Below, piece after piece: positions 1 through 6,337 of a DNA stretch of 7,981 bases. The notes beneath the pieces are model-generated. The model was not told where the DNA came from and searched no databases. It saw only the letters and a list, made by a program, of their open reading frames with translations. The stretch covers positions 1 to 7,981 of the forward strand of contig JAQTVL010000194.1 in the NCBI GenBank assembly GCA_028706835.1, given 5' to 3'. Position 1 is the first letter of the stretch. Each line of letters opens with the position of its first letter. A program made the translations under genes and the position numbers. Origin of the DNA: Phycisphaerae bacterium (GTDB lineage Bacteria > Planctomycetota > Phycisphaerae > JAJVII01).

Positions 1-999
1 CCCGCGATCGGTTCGCCGGCTGACCTTGATCGCGCGGTGGCCGCGGAGTTGACCCACCCGGCCGGCATACTTGTTCAGCCCCTCGATCTGGAGGATGATC
101 TCGCCGCTGGCGGCCTTGTCCGTCGTCAGGACGTCGCCCGGCTGAAGGTTCATCAGTTCGTTCACGGTGATTGTCGACTTGGCAAGGAACGCCCGAATCT
201 CCATCGCCGCGGACTTGATGTTCTCGCGGACCAGCGCCGTCTGGCTGGCGGGGGACTCCTTGCGGCGATAGTTCAGCCAGCTCTGGTTGGCCAGCCGGCC
301 CATCAGTGGCTCGATCACGTTGAACGGGATGCACAGGCTCATGTTGCCCGTGCGGGTGCCCATCTTGATCTCGAACACGATGATGACGACCACCTCGTTC
401 GGCGGGACGATCTGCACGAGTTGAGGGTTGCTCTCCGTCGCGGTCAGCCGGAACTTCACCGGCACCAGGTGCGACCACGATTCCGTCAGCGTCGCCAGCG
501 CCCGGTCGGTCAGCCGGTTCACCAGCCGCTGCTCGATGGCGGTCAGAGGCCGCTGCGGGACGAAGATCTCGCTGCTGCTGCCGCCCAGCAGCCGGTCGAT
601 GATCGGGTAAATGATCAGCGGCGAAATCTCGAGGCACAACTGGCCGTCCAGGCCGTCGCCTTCGAGCAGGTTAAAGCTGGTGGGGTTGGGCAGCGAGCGG
701 ATGAACTCGCTGTAGGTGAGCTGCTCGATGCTACCGACGCGGATTTCGATGATGGTCCGCAGGAAGCCCGACAGCGACGCGCCGAGGTTGCGAGCGAAGC
801 CCTCGTGGATCGCCTCCAGCGCCCGGAGCTGGTCCTTGCTGACGCGTTCCGGCCGCTTGAAATCGTAATCCTGGACCGGCTTGTCGCTGACCGTCGTCGC
901 CGCGGTCCCGCCCGGCCCGTCCGCGCCGGCCTCCACCTGGCCGCCATCCACCGCCGCCAGCAGGGCATCCACTTCCGATTGTTCAAGTACATCCGCCAT
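1..999 (-). CDS. fliM: Flagellar motor switch protein FliM (C-terminal end runs off the window)
   Basis: FliM is the C-ring protein that binds phospho-CheY and sets the direction of flagellar rotation. 333 residues are visible, close to the usual full length (about 330), so only the last few residues should be missing at the left edge. Seen in the sequence: an N-terminal CheY-binding motif LEQSEVDALL (residues 5-14); the family block DYDFKRPERVSKDQL (about 44-58); the middle domain with LLGGSSSEIF (about 137-146) and FEIKMGTRTGNMSLCIPF (about 209-226); and a SpoA-type C-terminal domain beginning near NELMNLQPGDVL (about 281-292). The ATG at 999 is fixed by an AAGGAGG Shine-Dalgarno at 1008-1014, 8 nt upstream. 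It lies 140 nt downstream of proA on the same strand. The canonical middle-domain glycine motif reads LGGSSS here instead of the more usual LGG-Pro/Gly form. Assignment is firm. Confidence 0.97.
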   Translation of the reverse strand, partial: MADVLEQSEVDALLAAVDGGQVEAGADGPGGTAATTVSDKPVQDYDFKRPERVSKDQLRALEAIHEGFARNLGASLSGFLRTIIEIRVGSIEQLTYSEFIRSLPNPTSFNLLEGDGLDGQLCLEISPLIIYPIIDRLLGGSSSEIFVPQRPLTAIEQRLVNRLTDRALATLTESWSHLVPVKFRLTATESNPQLVQIVPPNEVVVIIVFEIKMGTRTGNMSLCIPFNVIEPLMGRLANQSWLNYRRKESPASQTALVRENIKSAAMEIRAFLAKSTITVNELMNLQPGDVLTTDKAASGEIILQIEGLNKYAGRVGQLRGHRAIKVSRRTDRG

Positions 1000-1036
1000 C
1001 GCGGCAACCTCCTTGTCGCCGAAGCCTCAACTTCAA

Positions 1037-1044
1037 TTATCGGA
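1037..1044 (-). promoter_or_regulatory. Possible sigma-28-like -10 element upstream of fliM
   Basis: The minus strand reads TCCGATAA here, matching seven of eight bases of the flagellar sigma factor (FliA) -10 consensus GCCGATAA. It lies about 40 nt before the fliM ATG, leaving room for a short leader carrying the AAGGAGG site at 1008-1014. The matching -35 is poor: TCAAGTCT lies slightly too far upstream compared with TAAAGTTT. This is a suggestion only. fliM could also be transcribed by read-through from proA. Confidence 0.25.
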
Positions 1045-1139
1045 CGTTGGGAGGATGAGACTTGAGGGGAGGAATCCCTCCGCTCGCGTCTTCGCAATCG
1101 CGGCAGTACGCCTAGCGCGGCGAAGAGACAAGCGACTCG

Positions 1140-2423
1140 CTACCCCCGCAACTGCCCCTGCCCCGTAACGATGTACTTCGTCGTCGTCAGATCGGCGGCG
1201 CCCATCGGGCCGCGGGCGTGGAGTTTGTCGGTGCTGATGCCGATCTCGGCGCCCAGGCCGTATTCCCCGCCGTCGCTGAAGCGGGTCGAGACGTTCACCA
1301 TCACGTTGCCGGAATCCACGCGGGCGACGAACATTTCCGCGGCGAAAACGTCCTCGGTAACGATCGCATCGGTGTGGGCCGACCCGTAGGTGTTGATGTG
1401 GTCGATCGCGGCGTCGAGGGAATCGACGACGCGGACCGCGACAATCAGGTCCAGATACTCCCGCCGCCAGTCGTCCTCGGTAGCAGCTTTGGCGGCTGGG
1501 AACAGCGCCCGAGTCCGCTCGCAGCCGCGAACTTCGACGCCCTGCCCAGCCAGGTCCGCGCACACCAGCGGCAGCAACCGGTCCGCCACCGCCTTGTGGA
1601 ACAGCAGCGTCTCAGCCGCGTTGCACACCCCGGGCCGTTGGCATTTGGCGTTCACGCAGATATCGCGGGCCATTCGTTCCAGGTTCGCGGCCCCGGCGTC
1701 GACGTAGACGTGGCAGTTGCCGGCGTAGTGCTTGATGACCGGGATGCGTGCCTGCTCGACGACGGCCCGGATTAGCGACTCGCCACCGCGCGGAATCGCC
1801 ACGTCGATCAGGCCGACCTGCTTGAGCAGGTCGTTCACGACCGCCCGGTCGGGGTTTGTGACCATCTGAACAGCGCTAAACGGCAAGCCGGCCGATGCAA
1901 CGGCTTGGGTGATGGCGTCGCCCAAGGCCGCGTTCGTGCGAAGGGCTTCCTTGCCGCCGCGAAGAATGCAGGCGTTGGAACTCTTGATGCACAGGGCGGC
2001 GGCGTCACTGGTGACGTTGGGGCGGCTCTCGAAGATGATCAGCACCGCACCGAGGGGCACGCGGCGACGCTCGACCCTCATGCCGTTCGGGCGGACCGAG
2101 GACCAGACCGTCTGGCCTACGGGATCGTCCTGGGCAGCGATCTGCTCAACGGAGGCCGCCATCTTGCCCAGCGCCTTCTCATCGACGCGCAGCCGATCGA
2201 TCATCGCCGCCGACAGTCCGGCCGACTTCGCATCGGCGATGTCGAGTGCATTGGCTGCGACGATCTCGCCGGCCCGCTGCCGCAGGCCGGCCGCCATCGC
2301 CTTGAGGGCGTCGTTGCGGACCCGGCCGGGCACCTGAGCCATGGCCAGCCCGGCCTTGCGAGCCTGGACCGCAAGGGTGTGAGCGTAGTCGGCGGCGGAG
2401 AGGTTTGCGGCGGGCGCGGTCAT
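1140..2423 (-). CDS. proA: Gamma-glutamyl phosphate reductase ProA
   Basis: ProA performs the second step of proline synthesis, the NADPH-dependent reduction of gamma-glutamyl phosphate to glutamate semialdehyde, in the cytosol. The 427-residue length is normal for the family. Visible signatures are RRVPLGAVLIIFESRPNVTSD (starting near 120, in the nucleotide-binding half), CILRGGKEALRTN (about 152-164), VIKHYAGNCHVY (about 229-240), the catalytic block NAKCQRPGVCNA with the nucleophile Cys267, and the closing STRFSDGGEYGLGAEIGIST region (about 379-398). The ATG shares an ATGA overlap with the cdaR stop (2420-2423), so translation is probably coupled. A GAGGA at 2436-2440 is 12 nt upstream, too far to be a strong independent ribosome site. 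It ends with TAG at 1142-1140. No proB partner is in the window. Confidence 0.97.
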   Translation of the reverse strand: MTAPAANLSAADYAHTLAVQARKAGLAMAQVPGRVRNDALKAMAAGLRQRAGEIVAANALDIADAKSAGLSAAMIDRLRVDEKALGKMAASVEQIAAQDDPVGQTVWSSVRPNGMRVERRRVPLGAVLIIFESRPNVTSDAAALCIKSSNACILRGGKEALRTNAALGDAITQAVASAGLPFSAVQMVTNPDRAVVNDLLKQVGLIDVAIPRGGESLIRAVVEQARIPVIKHYAGNCHVYVDAGAANLERMARDICVNAKCQRPGVCNAAETLLFHKAVADRLLPLVCADLAGQGVEVRGCERTRALFPAAKAATEDDWRREYLDLIVAVRVVDSLDAAIDHINTYGSAHTDAIVTEDVFAAEMFVARVDSGNVMVNVSTRFSDGGEYGLGAEIGISTDKLHARGPMGAADLTTTKYIVTGQGQLRG

Positions 2424-3445
2424 GTCGGCGGGCGTTCCTCGCGTTTGACGAACTTGAACTTAATGGCCCGGGCCTCGTCGCCCTTCTGCGGGCTCTTCAG
2501 CTCGAAACCTTCGGGCAGCACAATCTCCACGTCGCGCGACAGGCCAGCCGTCGGCTCCTTGTCGCCCGTCTCGAACTTCAGATACATGTTCACGTCGGCC
2601 GCGGTGATCGGCTTGTAGCCCTTCACCACGACCGTCTTTCGCCACTGGTGCTTGTCGCTTTCGAGATTGTAGTCCTGCCAGGGGAAATCACGGCTGAACA
2701 CCGGCTGGACCGGCACGTTCTCCAGCTTGTATTCCGTCACCTGAAGGTTCAGCGTGACCAGCGTCTCCGCCGGCGTGGCGCGGATCGGGAAGCCCTCCAC
2801 GTGCTTGGCCAGCACCGCCTTGAGCGGCTTGGTCATGTCTGGCTGGACCTGCACGTCGGCCCGGATTTCCGCCTTCTTCTGCTTGACCAGCCGATCGTAG
2901 AGGCCGACCGGCAGGACGACCTTCGCCTTCTCGTCCTTGATCGTGGCGATGCGATCGACGCCGTCGCTGAAGCGGGCGACAATCGGCAGTTCATATGTGC
3001 GGACGCGCCCCACGGACAGTTCGACTTTCGCCGGCGAGACCGAGGTGACGACCACGTGCAGCTTTTCGAGCTTGTCGCTCAGCGGCGACCGGGCGAAGGC
3101 GTCGCGCAGGTTCACCATCACCGGACGAACGTCGTCGCCTTCGCCCAGGTCCGGACGCCACTCGAAGGGGGGCGGGAACTCGTCGCGCTCGATCATCTGC
3201 GACAGCTTGGCGATGCCGTCCTGCGGGCCGTTAAAGTCCAGCGTGACCTGCCGGGGAACCGACGCCGTCCAGAGGCCGGCCTCGTTGCAGATCGCAAACT
3301 TGTCGGTCGGCACGGCGATGTCCATGTTGACGGTCTGCTTGTCGAGCGTGCGCGTCTGCGACTGCTCCGCCCACGCCCAGATCAGCGCGGTCATCAGCAC
3401 GATCACCAGGAATGTCTTAATGGGTCGCAGCATCGTCACTCGCAT
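2420..3445 (-). CDS. cdaR: YbbR-domain protein CdaR, regulator/partner of the diadenylate cyclase
   Basis: CdaR-type proteins are membrane-anchored and carry extracytoplasmic YbbR domains. In Firmicutes they bind and modulate the cyclase CdaA. Here 341 residues start with one hydrophobic anchor (about 9-25, FLVIVLMTALIWAWAEQ), followed by a soluble region. The strongest YbbR-like stretch is VVTSVSPAKVELSVGRVRTYELPIV (starting near 131), and a second beta-rich repeat is plausible around ETLVTLNLQVTEYKLENVPVQP. The start is uncertain: ATG at 3445, or the internal ATG at 3433 (MLRPIKTF), which puts the anchor nearer the N-terminus. Both overlap the 3' end of cdaA, and the stop overlaps proA. Assignment rests on the weak YbbR pattern plus the very strong context of an overlapping cdaA. 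The order cdaA-cdaR is canonical, but glmM, the usual third gene, is replaced by proA. Confidence 0.85.
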   Translation of the reverse strand: MRVTMLRPIKTFLVIVLMTALIWAWAEQSQTRTLDKQTVNMDIAVPTDKFAICNEAGLWTASVPRQVTLDFNGPQDGIAKLSQMIERDEFPPPFEWRPDLGEGDDVRPVMVNLRDAFARSPLSDKLEKLHVVVTSVSPAKVELSVGRVRTYELPIVARFSDGVDRIATIKDEKAKVVLPVGLYDRLVKQKKAEIRADVQVQPDMTKPLKAVLAKHVEGFPIRATPAETLVTLNLQVTEYKLENVPVQPVFSRDFPWQDYNLESDKHQWRKTVVVKGYKPITAADVNMYLKFETGDKEPTAGLSRDVEIVLPEGFELKSPQKGDEARAIKFKFVKREERPPT

Positions 3446-4367
3446 CGTTCGAGGCGTCGCCTTCCGCCGCGGGTTCGGCGGCGTCGCCGTTGCCGGCGGC
3501 TTCCGGCGTCACGATTCTCTCGTCCGCGGGCGTCTCCGCCAGGCCCGGCGCCAGCTCCAACAGCAGCCGCCGGCGAAGCTGCTCGGGAAGGAGCGGGCGA
3601 ATCAGCTTGCCGCGAAGGGCCAGGCTGATCGCGCCCGTCTCTTCGCTGACGACGATGATCAATGCATCGCTCTCCATCGCCAGCCCGAGCGCCGCCCGGT
3701 GCCGGCTGCCCAGTTCGTGCGGCAACTCGCCGCTCTCGGCGAGGGGAAACTGGCAGCCAGCCGCCGTTACACGCCCGTGCTGGATAATCACGCCCATGTC
3801 GTGCAGCGAGGAGCCCGGCCAGAAGATCGTGGTCAGCAGGTCGGGCGTGAGTTCGGCGTCCAGTGTGACGCCGGTTTCGCCAAGGCCAGTCAGGCCGCTT
3901 TCGCGCTCGATCGCAATCAGCGCCCCGATCTTGTGCTCGCTGAGGTAGCTGGCCGCCGCCACCACTTTTTCCACCAGCACCGACACCTGGCTGCTCCAAC
4001 TGCGGAACAGGCGGGTCTCGCCGATGCGCATGAGCGCCCGGCGGAGCTCGGGCTGAAACACGATCGCCAGGGCGAACAAGGCCCCGATGAGGAACTTGTC
4101 GTAGAGCACGCTGATGCGGTCGAGGCCCAGGCGGGCCGCGACCAGGTTGACCAGCGCGTAGCCGATGACCAGCAGCAGGGCCGCGCCCTTCATCATGCGG
4201 GCGCCGCGCGTGCCGCGGAGGAACCGCAGAACGGCCCAGACCGCCAGCCCGATCAGCAGCCACTCGGCAACGAGGATGCGCAGATCGTAGCTGGCGATCC
4301 GGTCGAGGTAGTTCGTGATATCCTGCATCGGTTTCAGGTTCAGAGCACCGCCAAGGGTGAACGCCAT
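3417..4367 (-). CDS. cdaA: Membrane diadenylate cyclase CdaA (DAC domain, variant DGA motif)
   Basis: CdaA makes cyclic di-AMP from two ATP. The 316-residue reading has three predicted membrane helices (about 30-49, 58-79, 90-105), then a cytosolic DAC domain with GALIAIERESGL (about 148-159), SSLHDMGVII (186-195), GSRHRAALGL (220-229, RHR intact) and IIVVSEETGAISLA (237-250). The catalytic Asp190 is present, but the family's DGA motif reads DMG. The RHR and SEETG motifs argue that the fold is intact. After about 278 there is an Ala/Asp/Glu-rich, probably disordered tail not found in typical CdaA of about 270 residues. Start choice is open: ATG at 4367 has a -10-like TAAAAT 12 nt ahead and no Shine-Dalgarno; ATG at 4328 (residue 14, MQDITNYLDRI) looks more like the usual N-terminus and gives 303 residues. 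The stop overlaps the start of cdaR by 17-29 nt. Confidence 0.93.
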   Translation of the reverse strand: MAFTLGGALNLKPMQDITNYLDRIASYDLRILVAEWLLIGLAVWAVLRFLRGTRGARMMKGAALLLVIGYALVNLVAARLGLDRISVLYDKFLIGALFALAIVFQPELRRALMRIGETRLFRSWSSQVSVLVEKVVAAASYLSEHKIGALIAIERESGLTGLGETGVTLDAELTPDLLTTIFWPGSSLHDMGVIIQHGRVTAAGCQFPLAESGELPHELGSRHRAALGLAMESDALIIVVSEETGAISLALRGKLIRPLLPEQLRRRLLLELAPGLAETPADERIVTPEAAGNGDAAEPAAEGDASNDASDDAATH

Positions 4368-4379
4368 TTTACCGCGACT

Positions 4380-4385
4380 ATTTTA
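4380..4385 (-). promoter_or_regulatory. Putative -10 box (GGGTAAAAT) of the cdaA-cdaR-proA unit
   Basis: The minus strand reads TAAAAT, one base from TATAAT, 12 nt before the cdaA ATG at 4367. This would start transcription about 5 nt before the ATG, so the leader would be very short. No Shine-Dalgarno is seen. A TTGACG at 4414-4419 is too far (28 nt) to be its -35. The same GGTA-purine-purine-AT pattern precedes the DUF58 start and its broken copy. The preceding gap (4386-4467) otherwise holds only GC-rich spacer and a T-tract with a weak 5-bp hairpin on the plus strand. Confidence 0.4.
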
Positions 4386-4467
4386 CCCTACGAAATGAAA
4401 AGACCGCGAATGGCGTCAAAGGTTTGCCTTTTTTTCTGTCCCGACCCCCAGCCCCCGACCCCTCGTC

Positions 4468-5376
4468 TCACACGGTCGCCATCCGCATCCGCTTGAGGCA
4501 GGCGAGGATGAACTGCTCCCAGTGCCGGCTGGTCAGCGTCTGCACGCACACGCCGCCGACGCCGCTGGCCGTCGCCCGAACGTGGGCCAGATACTTCGTC
4601 CACAGGTCCTGATAGGCCGATCGCAGGGCCGCGTCGTGGATCAGCCGGATCGGCGGGCGGACCCGCCCCGGGTCGGTCATCGCCCGCGGCCCCCCGGGCA
4701 CCTCGCCCGCGTCTTGCGGCGAGCAGACGTGCAAAAGCACGACCTGCTGGCTGACGCGGGCGATCAGGCGAACGGCTGACCGCAGGTCGTCCGGGTCCGT
4801 GGCGTCGGAGACGAGCACAGCCAGGCCTCGGGGCCGCGACTGGGCGGCCCAGCGTTTGGCGGAGTCCGCCAGGGAGCACAGCCCGTCGAATTCCAGGCCG
4901 GCCAGGTAGTCCAGGAGCGCGGTGAATCGGCTGGACCGGCCTCTTGCGGGGGCAAGCTCGCGTTGGCCACCCGCCGCGGGCCAGGGCGAAATCCAGACGT
5001 GATCGAGGTTCGCTCGCGCCAGGTAGGCCAGTGCGGCTGCGCACCGCTTGGCGTAAATCTCCTTGCTCGGATCGCCCGCCGCCATCGAGCCCGAGCAGTC
5101 CAAGAGCAGGTAGACCTGCTGCTCGCTGTGGCGGTGGAACAGCCGAAGCTGCATGCGGTCCAGCCGGCCGAAGATGTTCCAGTCGACGTAGCGCAGCTCA
5201 TCGCCGGGCGAGTATTCGCGGTGGTCGGCGAATTCGAGCCCGTCGCCCAGATCGGTCGCCCGATGGGCGCCGCCGGCGGACCGGGCCAGAATCCGCCGCC
5301 CGACCAGCGCGAGGTGCCGCAGCCGGCGGAGGAAGTCCTCGTCGAAGAGATCCTCGCGTGTGGTGGTGCGGGCCAT
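4468..5376 (-). CDS. DUF58 protein with a von Willebrand-like MIDAS fold
   Basis: DUF58 proteins are usually encoded beside a MoxR AAA+ ATPase and vWA membrane proteins, and are thought to act in chaperone-like or envelope/stress functions; their biochemistry is unclear. Starting at ATG 5376 (MARTTTREDLFDEDFLRRL) gives 302 residues, normal length. Visible motifs are the DUF58 signature LEFADHREYSPGDELRYVDWN (starting near 47), GRLDRMQLRLFHRH (about 70-83), the MIDAS motif LLDCSGSM (about 91-98), and a later acidic VSDATDPDD (about 189-197) in the position of the third metal loop. A longer reading from ATG 5433 would add 19 residues that look non-homologous and overlap the toxin-antitoxin promoter, so I prefer 5376. 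No Shine-Dalgarno is present; TAGAAT lies 7 nt upstream. No MoxR gene is in the window: upstream lie a divergent toxin-antitoxin module and a broken DUF58 copy. Confidence 0.92.
   Translation of the reverse strand: MARTTTREDLFDEDFLRRLRHLALVGRRILARSAGGAHRATDLGDGLEFADHREYSPGDELRYVDWNIFGRLDRMQLRLFHRHSEQQVYLLLDCSGSMAAGDPSKEIYAKRCAAALAYLARANLDHVWISPWPAAGGQRELAPARGRSSRFTALLDYLAGLEFDGLCSLADSAKRWAAQSRPRGLAVLVSDATDPDDLRSAVRLIARVSQQVVLLHVCSPQDAGEVPGGPRAMTDPGRVRPPIRLIHDAALRSAYQDLWTKYLAHVRATASGVGGVCVQTLTSRHWEQFILACLKRMRMATV
5316..5349. repeat. 34-bp direct repeat, copy 1 (within the intact DUF58 gene start)
   Basis: Positions 5316-5349 are identical to 6386-6419, 1,070 bp away in the same orientation. 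Read on the minus strand the segment encodes LFDEDFLRRLR near the DUF58 N-terminus. Similarity weakens just beyond each end. On the upstream side of the gene it continues in a diverged form (TACCGC and the -10-like boxes), so this looks like true homology, not a chance match. Confidence 0.9.
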
Positions 5377-5383
5377 GGAAGCG

Positions 5384-5389
5384 ATTCTA
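5384..5389 (-). promoter_or_regulatory. Putative leaderless -10 box (GGTAGAAT) of the DUF58 gene
   Basis: The minus strand reads TAGAAT (TATAAT-like) 7 nt before the ATG at 5376, the spacing expected if the transcript begins at or next to the start codon. No Shine-Dalgarno is visible. The -35 region at about 5407-5412 (CTTCCA) matches poorly. The broken DUF58 copy has GCGGTAAGAT in the equivalent position, which supports conservation of this element. Confidence 0.4.
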
Positions 5390-5413
5390 CCGCGAAGCGA
5401 TCCAGATGGAAGC

Positions 5414-5457
5414 TTGACCCTTGGGCGGAGCATGTTAGACTAGTCGTAGACCAGTCT
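5414..5457 (+). promoter_or_regulatory. Promoter and palindromic operator of the toxin-antitoxin operon
   Basis: TTGACC (5414-5419, one mismatch from TTGACA) is followed after 16 nt by TAGACT (5436-5441) as -10. An imperfect palindrome, AGACTAGTC-GTA-GACCAGTCT (5437-5457, 9-bp arms with one mismatch), overlaps the -10 and covers the likely transcription start. Type II antitoxins normally bind such a site to repress their own operon, so this is the expected operator. It is immediately divergent from the DUF58 promoter, and repressor binding could also influence that gene. Confidence 0.7.
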
Positions 5458-5475
5458 TATTTCGAGGGAGCAGCC

Positions 5476-5730
5476 ATGTCGGTCGACAAGGGCGATGTCG
5501 GGGCCTACGAGGCCAAGACGCACTTCTCCGAGTTGCTCGAACGCGTCGAAAACGGGGAAGAGGTGACGATCACCCGTCACGGCTCGCCCGTGGCTCGCCT
5601 GGTGCCCGTACGCCGCGGGAACACGCGGGAAGCCCGAAAGGCCGCCATCGAGGCGATGCGCCAACTGGCCTCCGGCAACAGCCTCAAGGGCCTTCGAATC
5701 AAGGACCTGATCGCCGAGGGCCGCCGATGA
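5476..5730 (+). CDS. Phd/YefM-family antitoxin
   Basis: This 84-residue protein should neutralise the adjacent PIN toxin and repress the operon. The N-terminal half is a Phd/YefM fold: YEAKTHFSELLERVENGEEVTITRHGSPVARLVP (residues 11-44), which forms the DNA-binding dimer in the family. The basic C-terminal part (NSLKGLRIKDLIAEGRR, about 68-84) has the typical form of a toxin-binding tail. ATG 5476 is supported by GAGGGAG at 5464-5470, 5 nt away. The frame is open further upstream but loses homology and would run through the DUF58 gene. It overlaps the toxin by ATGA at 5727-5730, which couples translation. The exact subfamily is not resolvable by eye. Confidence 0.93.
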   Translation: MSVDKGDVGAYEAKTHFSELLERVENGEEVTITRHGSPVARLVPVRRGNTREARKAAIEAMRQLASGNSLKGLRIKDLIAEGRR

Positions 5731-6146
5731 TCCCCGCGTTCATCATCGATTGCTCCGTCACGATGGCGTGGTGCTTCCACGATGAGGCGACCCCGCTGGC
5801 TGCCGCGGTGCAGGACAGGCTGATCGCCGAGGCCGCCCTGGTCCCGGCCCACTGGCCGCTCGAAGTCGCCAACGTGCTGGCGTTGGCGGAGCGGCGCAAG
5901 CGGATCGCGCAGCCCCGCTCAGCCGAATTCCTCGCCCATCTTGCCGCTCTGGACATTCAGATCGATGCGGAAACCGCCGGCCAGGCCCTCAACCAGACGC
6001 TGGCCTTGTGCCGCAGCCAGAATTTGACGTCGTATGATGCCGCCTATCTCGAATTGGCCATCCGACGCTCGCTGCCGCTCGCCACATTGGATGAAGACCT
6101 CCGCGCTGCCGCGCGAAAGCTTGGCGTGCGGGTGTTAGGAAAGTAG
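5727..6146 (+). CDS. vapC: VapC-like PIN-domain toxin ribonuclease
   Basis: PIN toxins are Mg2+-dependent endoribonucleases, often cutting tRNA or rRNA. The 139-residue length is typical. The acidic active-site residues are in the expected order: Asp8 in FIIDCSVTMAW, Glu46 in PLEVANVL, Asp104 in LTSYDAAYLELA, and Asp122 in PLATLDEDL. No key residue is missing, so the toxin is probably active. The N-terminal form IIDCSVTMAW resembles PIN toxins paired with Phd-type antitoxins, matching the upstream neighbour. Translation is coupled through the ATGA overlap. It ends with TAG at 6144-6146. A small GCGACG-GA-CGTCGC hairpin (6164-6177) follows but lacks a T-tract, so it is not called a terminator. 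Confidence 0.94.
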   Translation: MIPAFIIDCSVTMAWCFHDEATPLAAAVQDRLIAEAALVPAHWPLEVANVLALAERRKRIAQPRSAEFLAHLAALDIQIDAETAGQALNQTLALCRSQNLTSYDAAYLELAIRRSLPLATLDEDLRAAARKLGVRVLGK

Positions 6147-6221
6147 ACGAGAGGCCCATAGCGGCGACGGACGTCGCTCGTCGGCGGCCAAGCAACGCCG
6201 ATCGCGGTTTCCGTTAGGCGT

Positions 6222-6310
6222 CGTGCAATAATAACTGAAACACTCTTTCTCTGGCGATGCTGGTTTCCAAGTGTTTCCTAACGATAGAGTGCTTCAGTTA
6301 TTCATGCACG
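6222..6310. repeat. Long imperfect inverted repeat between the toxin gene and the broken DUF58 copy
   Basis: The arms 6222-6246 and 6286-6310 are complementary: an inner 17-bp stem (AATAACTGAAACACTCT at 6230-6246 against 6286-6302, one mismatch), a two-base mismatch, then a perfect 6-bp outer stem (CGTGCA with TGCACG). The 39-nt loop holds AGTGTTTC (6270-6277), which can pair instead with GAAACACT (6237-6244) of the left arm. The segment is clearly more AT-rich than its surroundings. It could be a miniature element, a terminator-like or processing hairpin after the toxin operon, or the end of a lost mobile element. No target-site duplication is obvious. Confidence 0.8.
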
Positions 6311-6317
6311 GCCACTT

Positions 6318-6337
6318 AAGTGCCCTTCACGGCACTT
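6318..6337. repeat. Short hairpin AAGTGCC-CTTCAC-GGCACTT
   Basis: A perfect 7-bp inverted repeat with a 6-nt loop lies 8 nt beyond the long inverted repeat. There is no T-tract on either side, so a terminator role is not supported. It overlaps the stop codon of the broken DUF58 reading frame. Confidence 0.5.

Noticed and set aside
37..1065. Long plus-strand open frame across the fliM region
   Set aside because: It is antisense to a clear FliM, is Arg/His/Asp-rich with no recognisable domain, and reflects high-GC codon bias on the other strand.
4418..4437. AAAGG-TTTG-CCTTT followed by T residues as a terminator
   Set aside because: The stem is only 5 bp and points along the plus strand, where no gene is being transcribed; both flanking genes are on the minus strand.
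2405..4496. Long plus-strand open frames opposite cdaR and cdaA
   Set aside because: They lie antisense to well-supported genes, have low-complexity His/Arg/Gln-rich products, and no plausible ribosome site or domain.
4468..5433. Longer DUF58 start at ATG 5433
   Set aside because: The extra 19 residues have no family similarity and the codons overlap the antitoxin promoter; ATG 5376 matches the homologous N-terminus.
6146..6182. Hairpin after vapC as an intrinsic terminator
   Set aside because: GCGACG-GA-CGTCGC can fold but no T-tract follows.
6213..6283. GTTAGGC (6213-6219) and CCTAAC (6277-6282) as an integron attC site after the toxin cassette
   Set aside because: The core-like sites are in the wrong relative order on both strands, and no inverse core follows the vapC stop, so a cassette recombination site is not supported.
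6221..6312. CRISPR-like repeat
   Set aside because: There is a single inverted repeat with no regularly spaced direct repeats or spacers.
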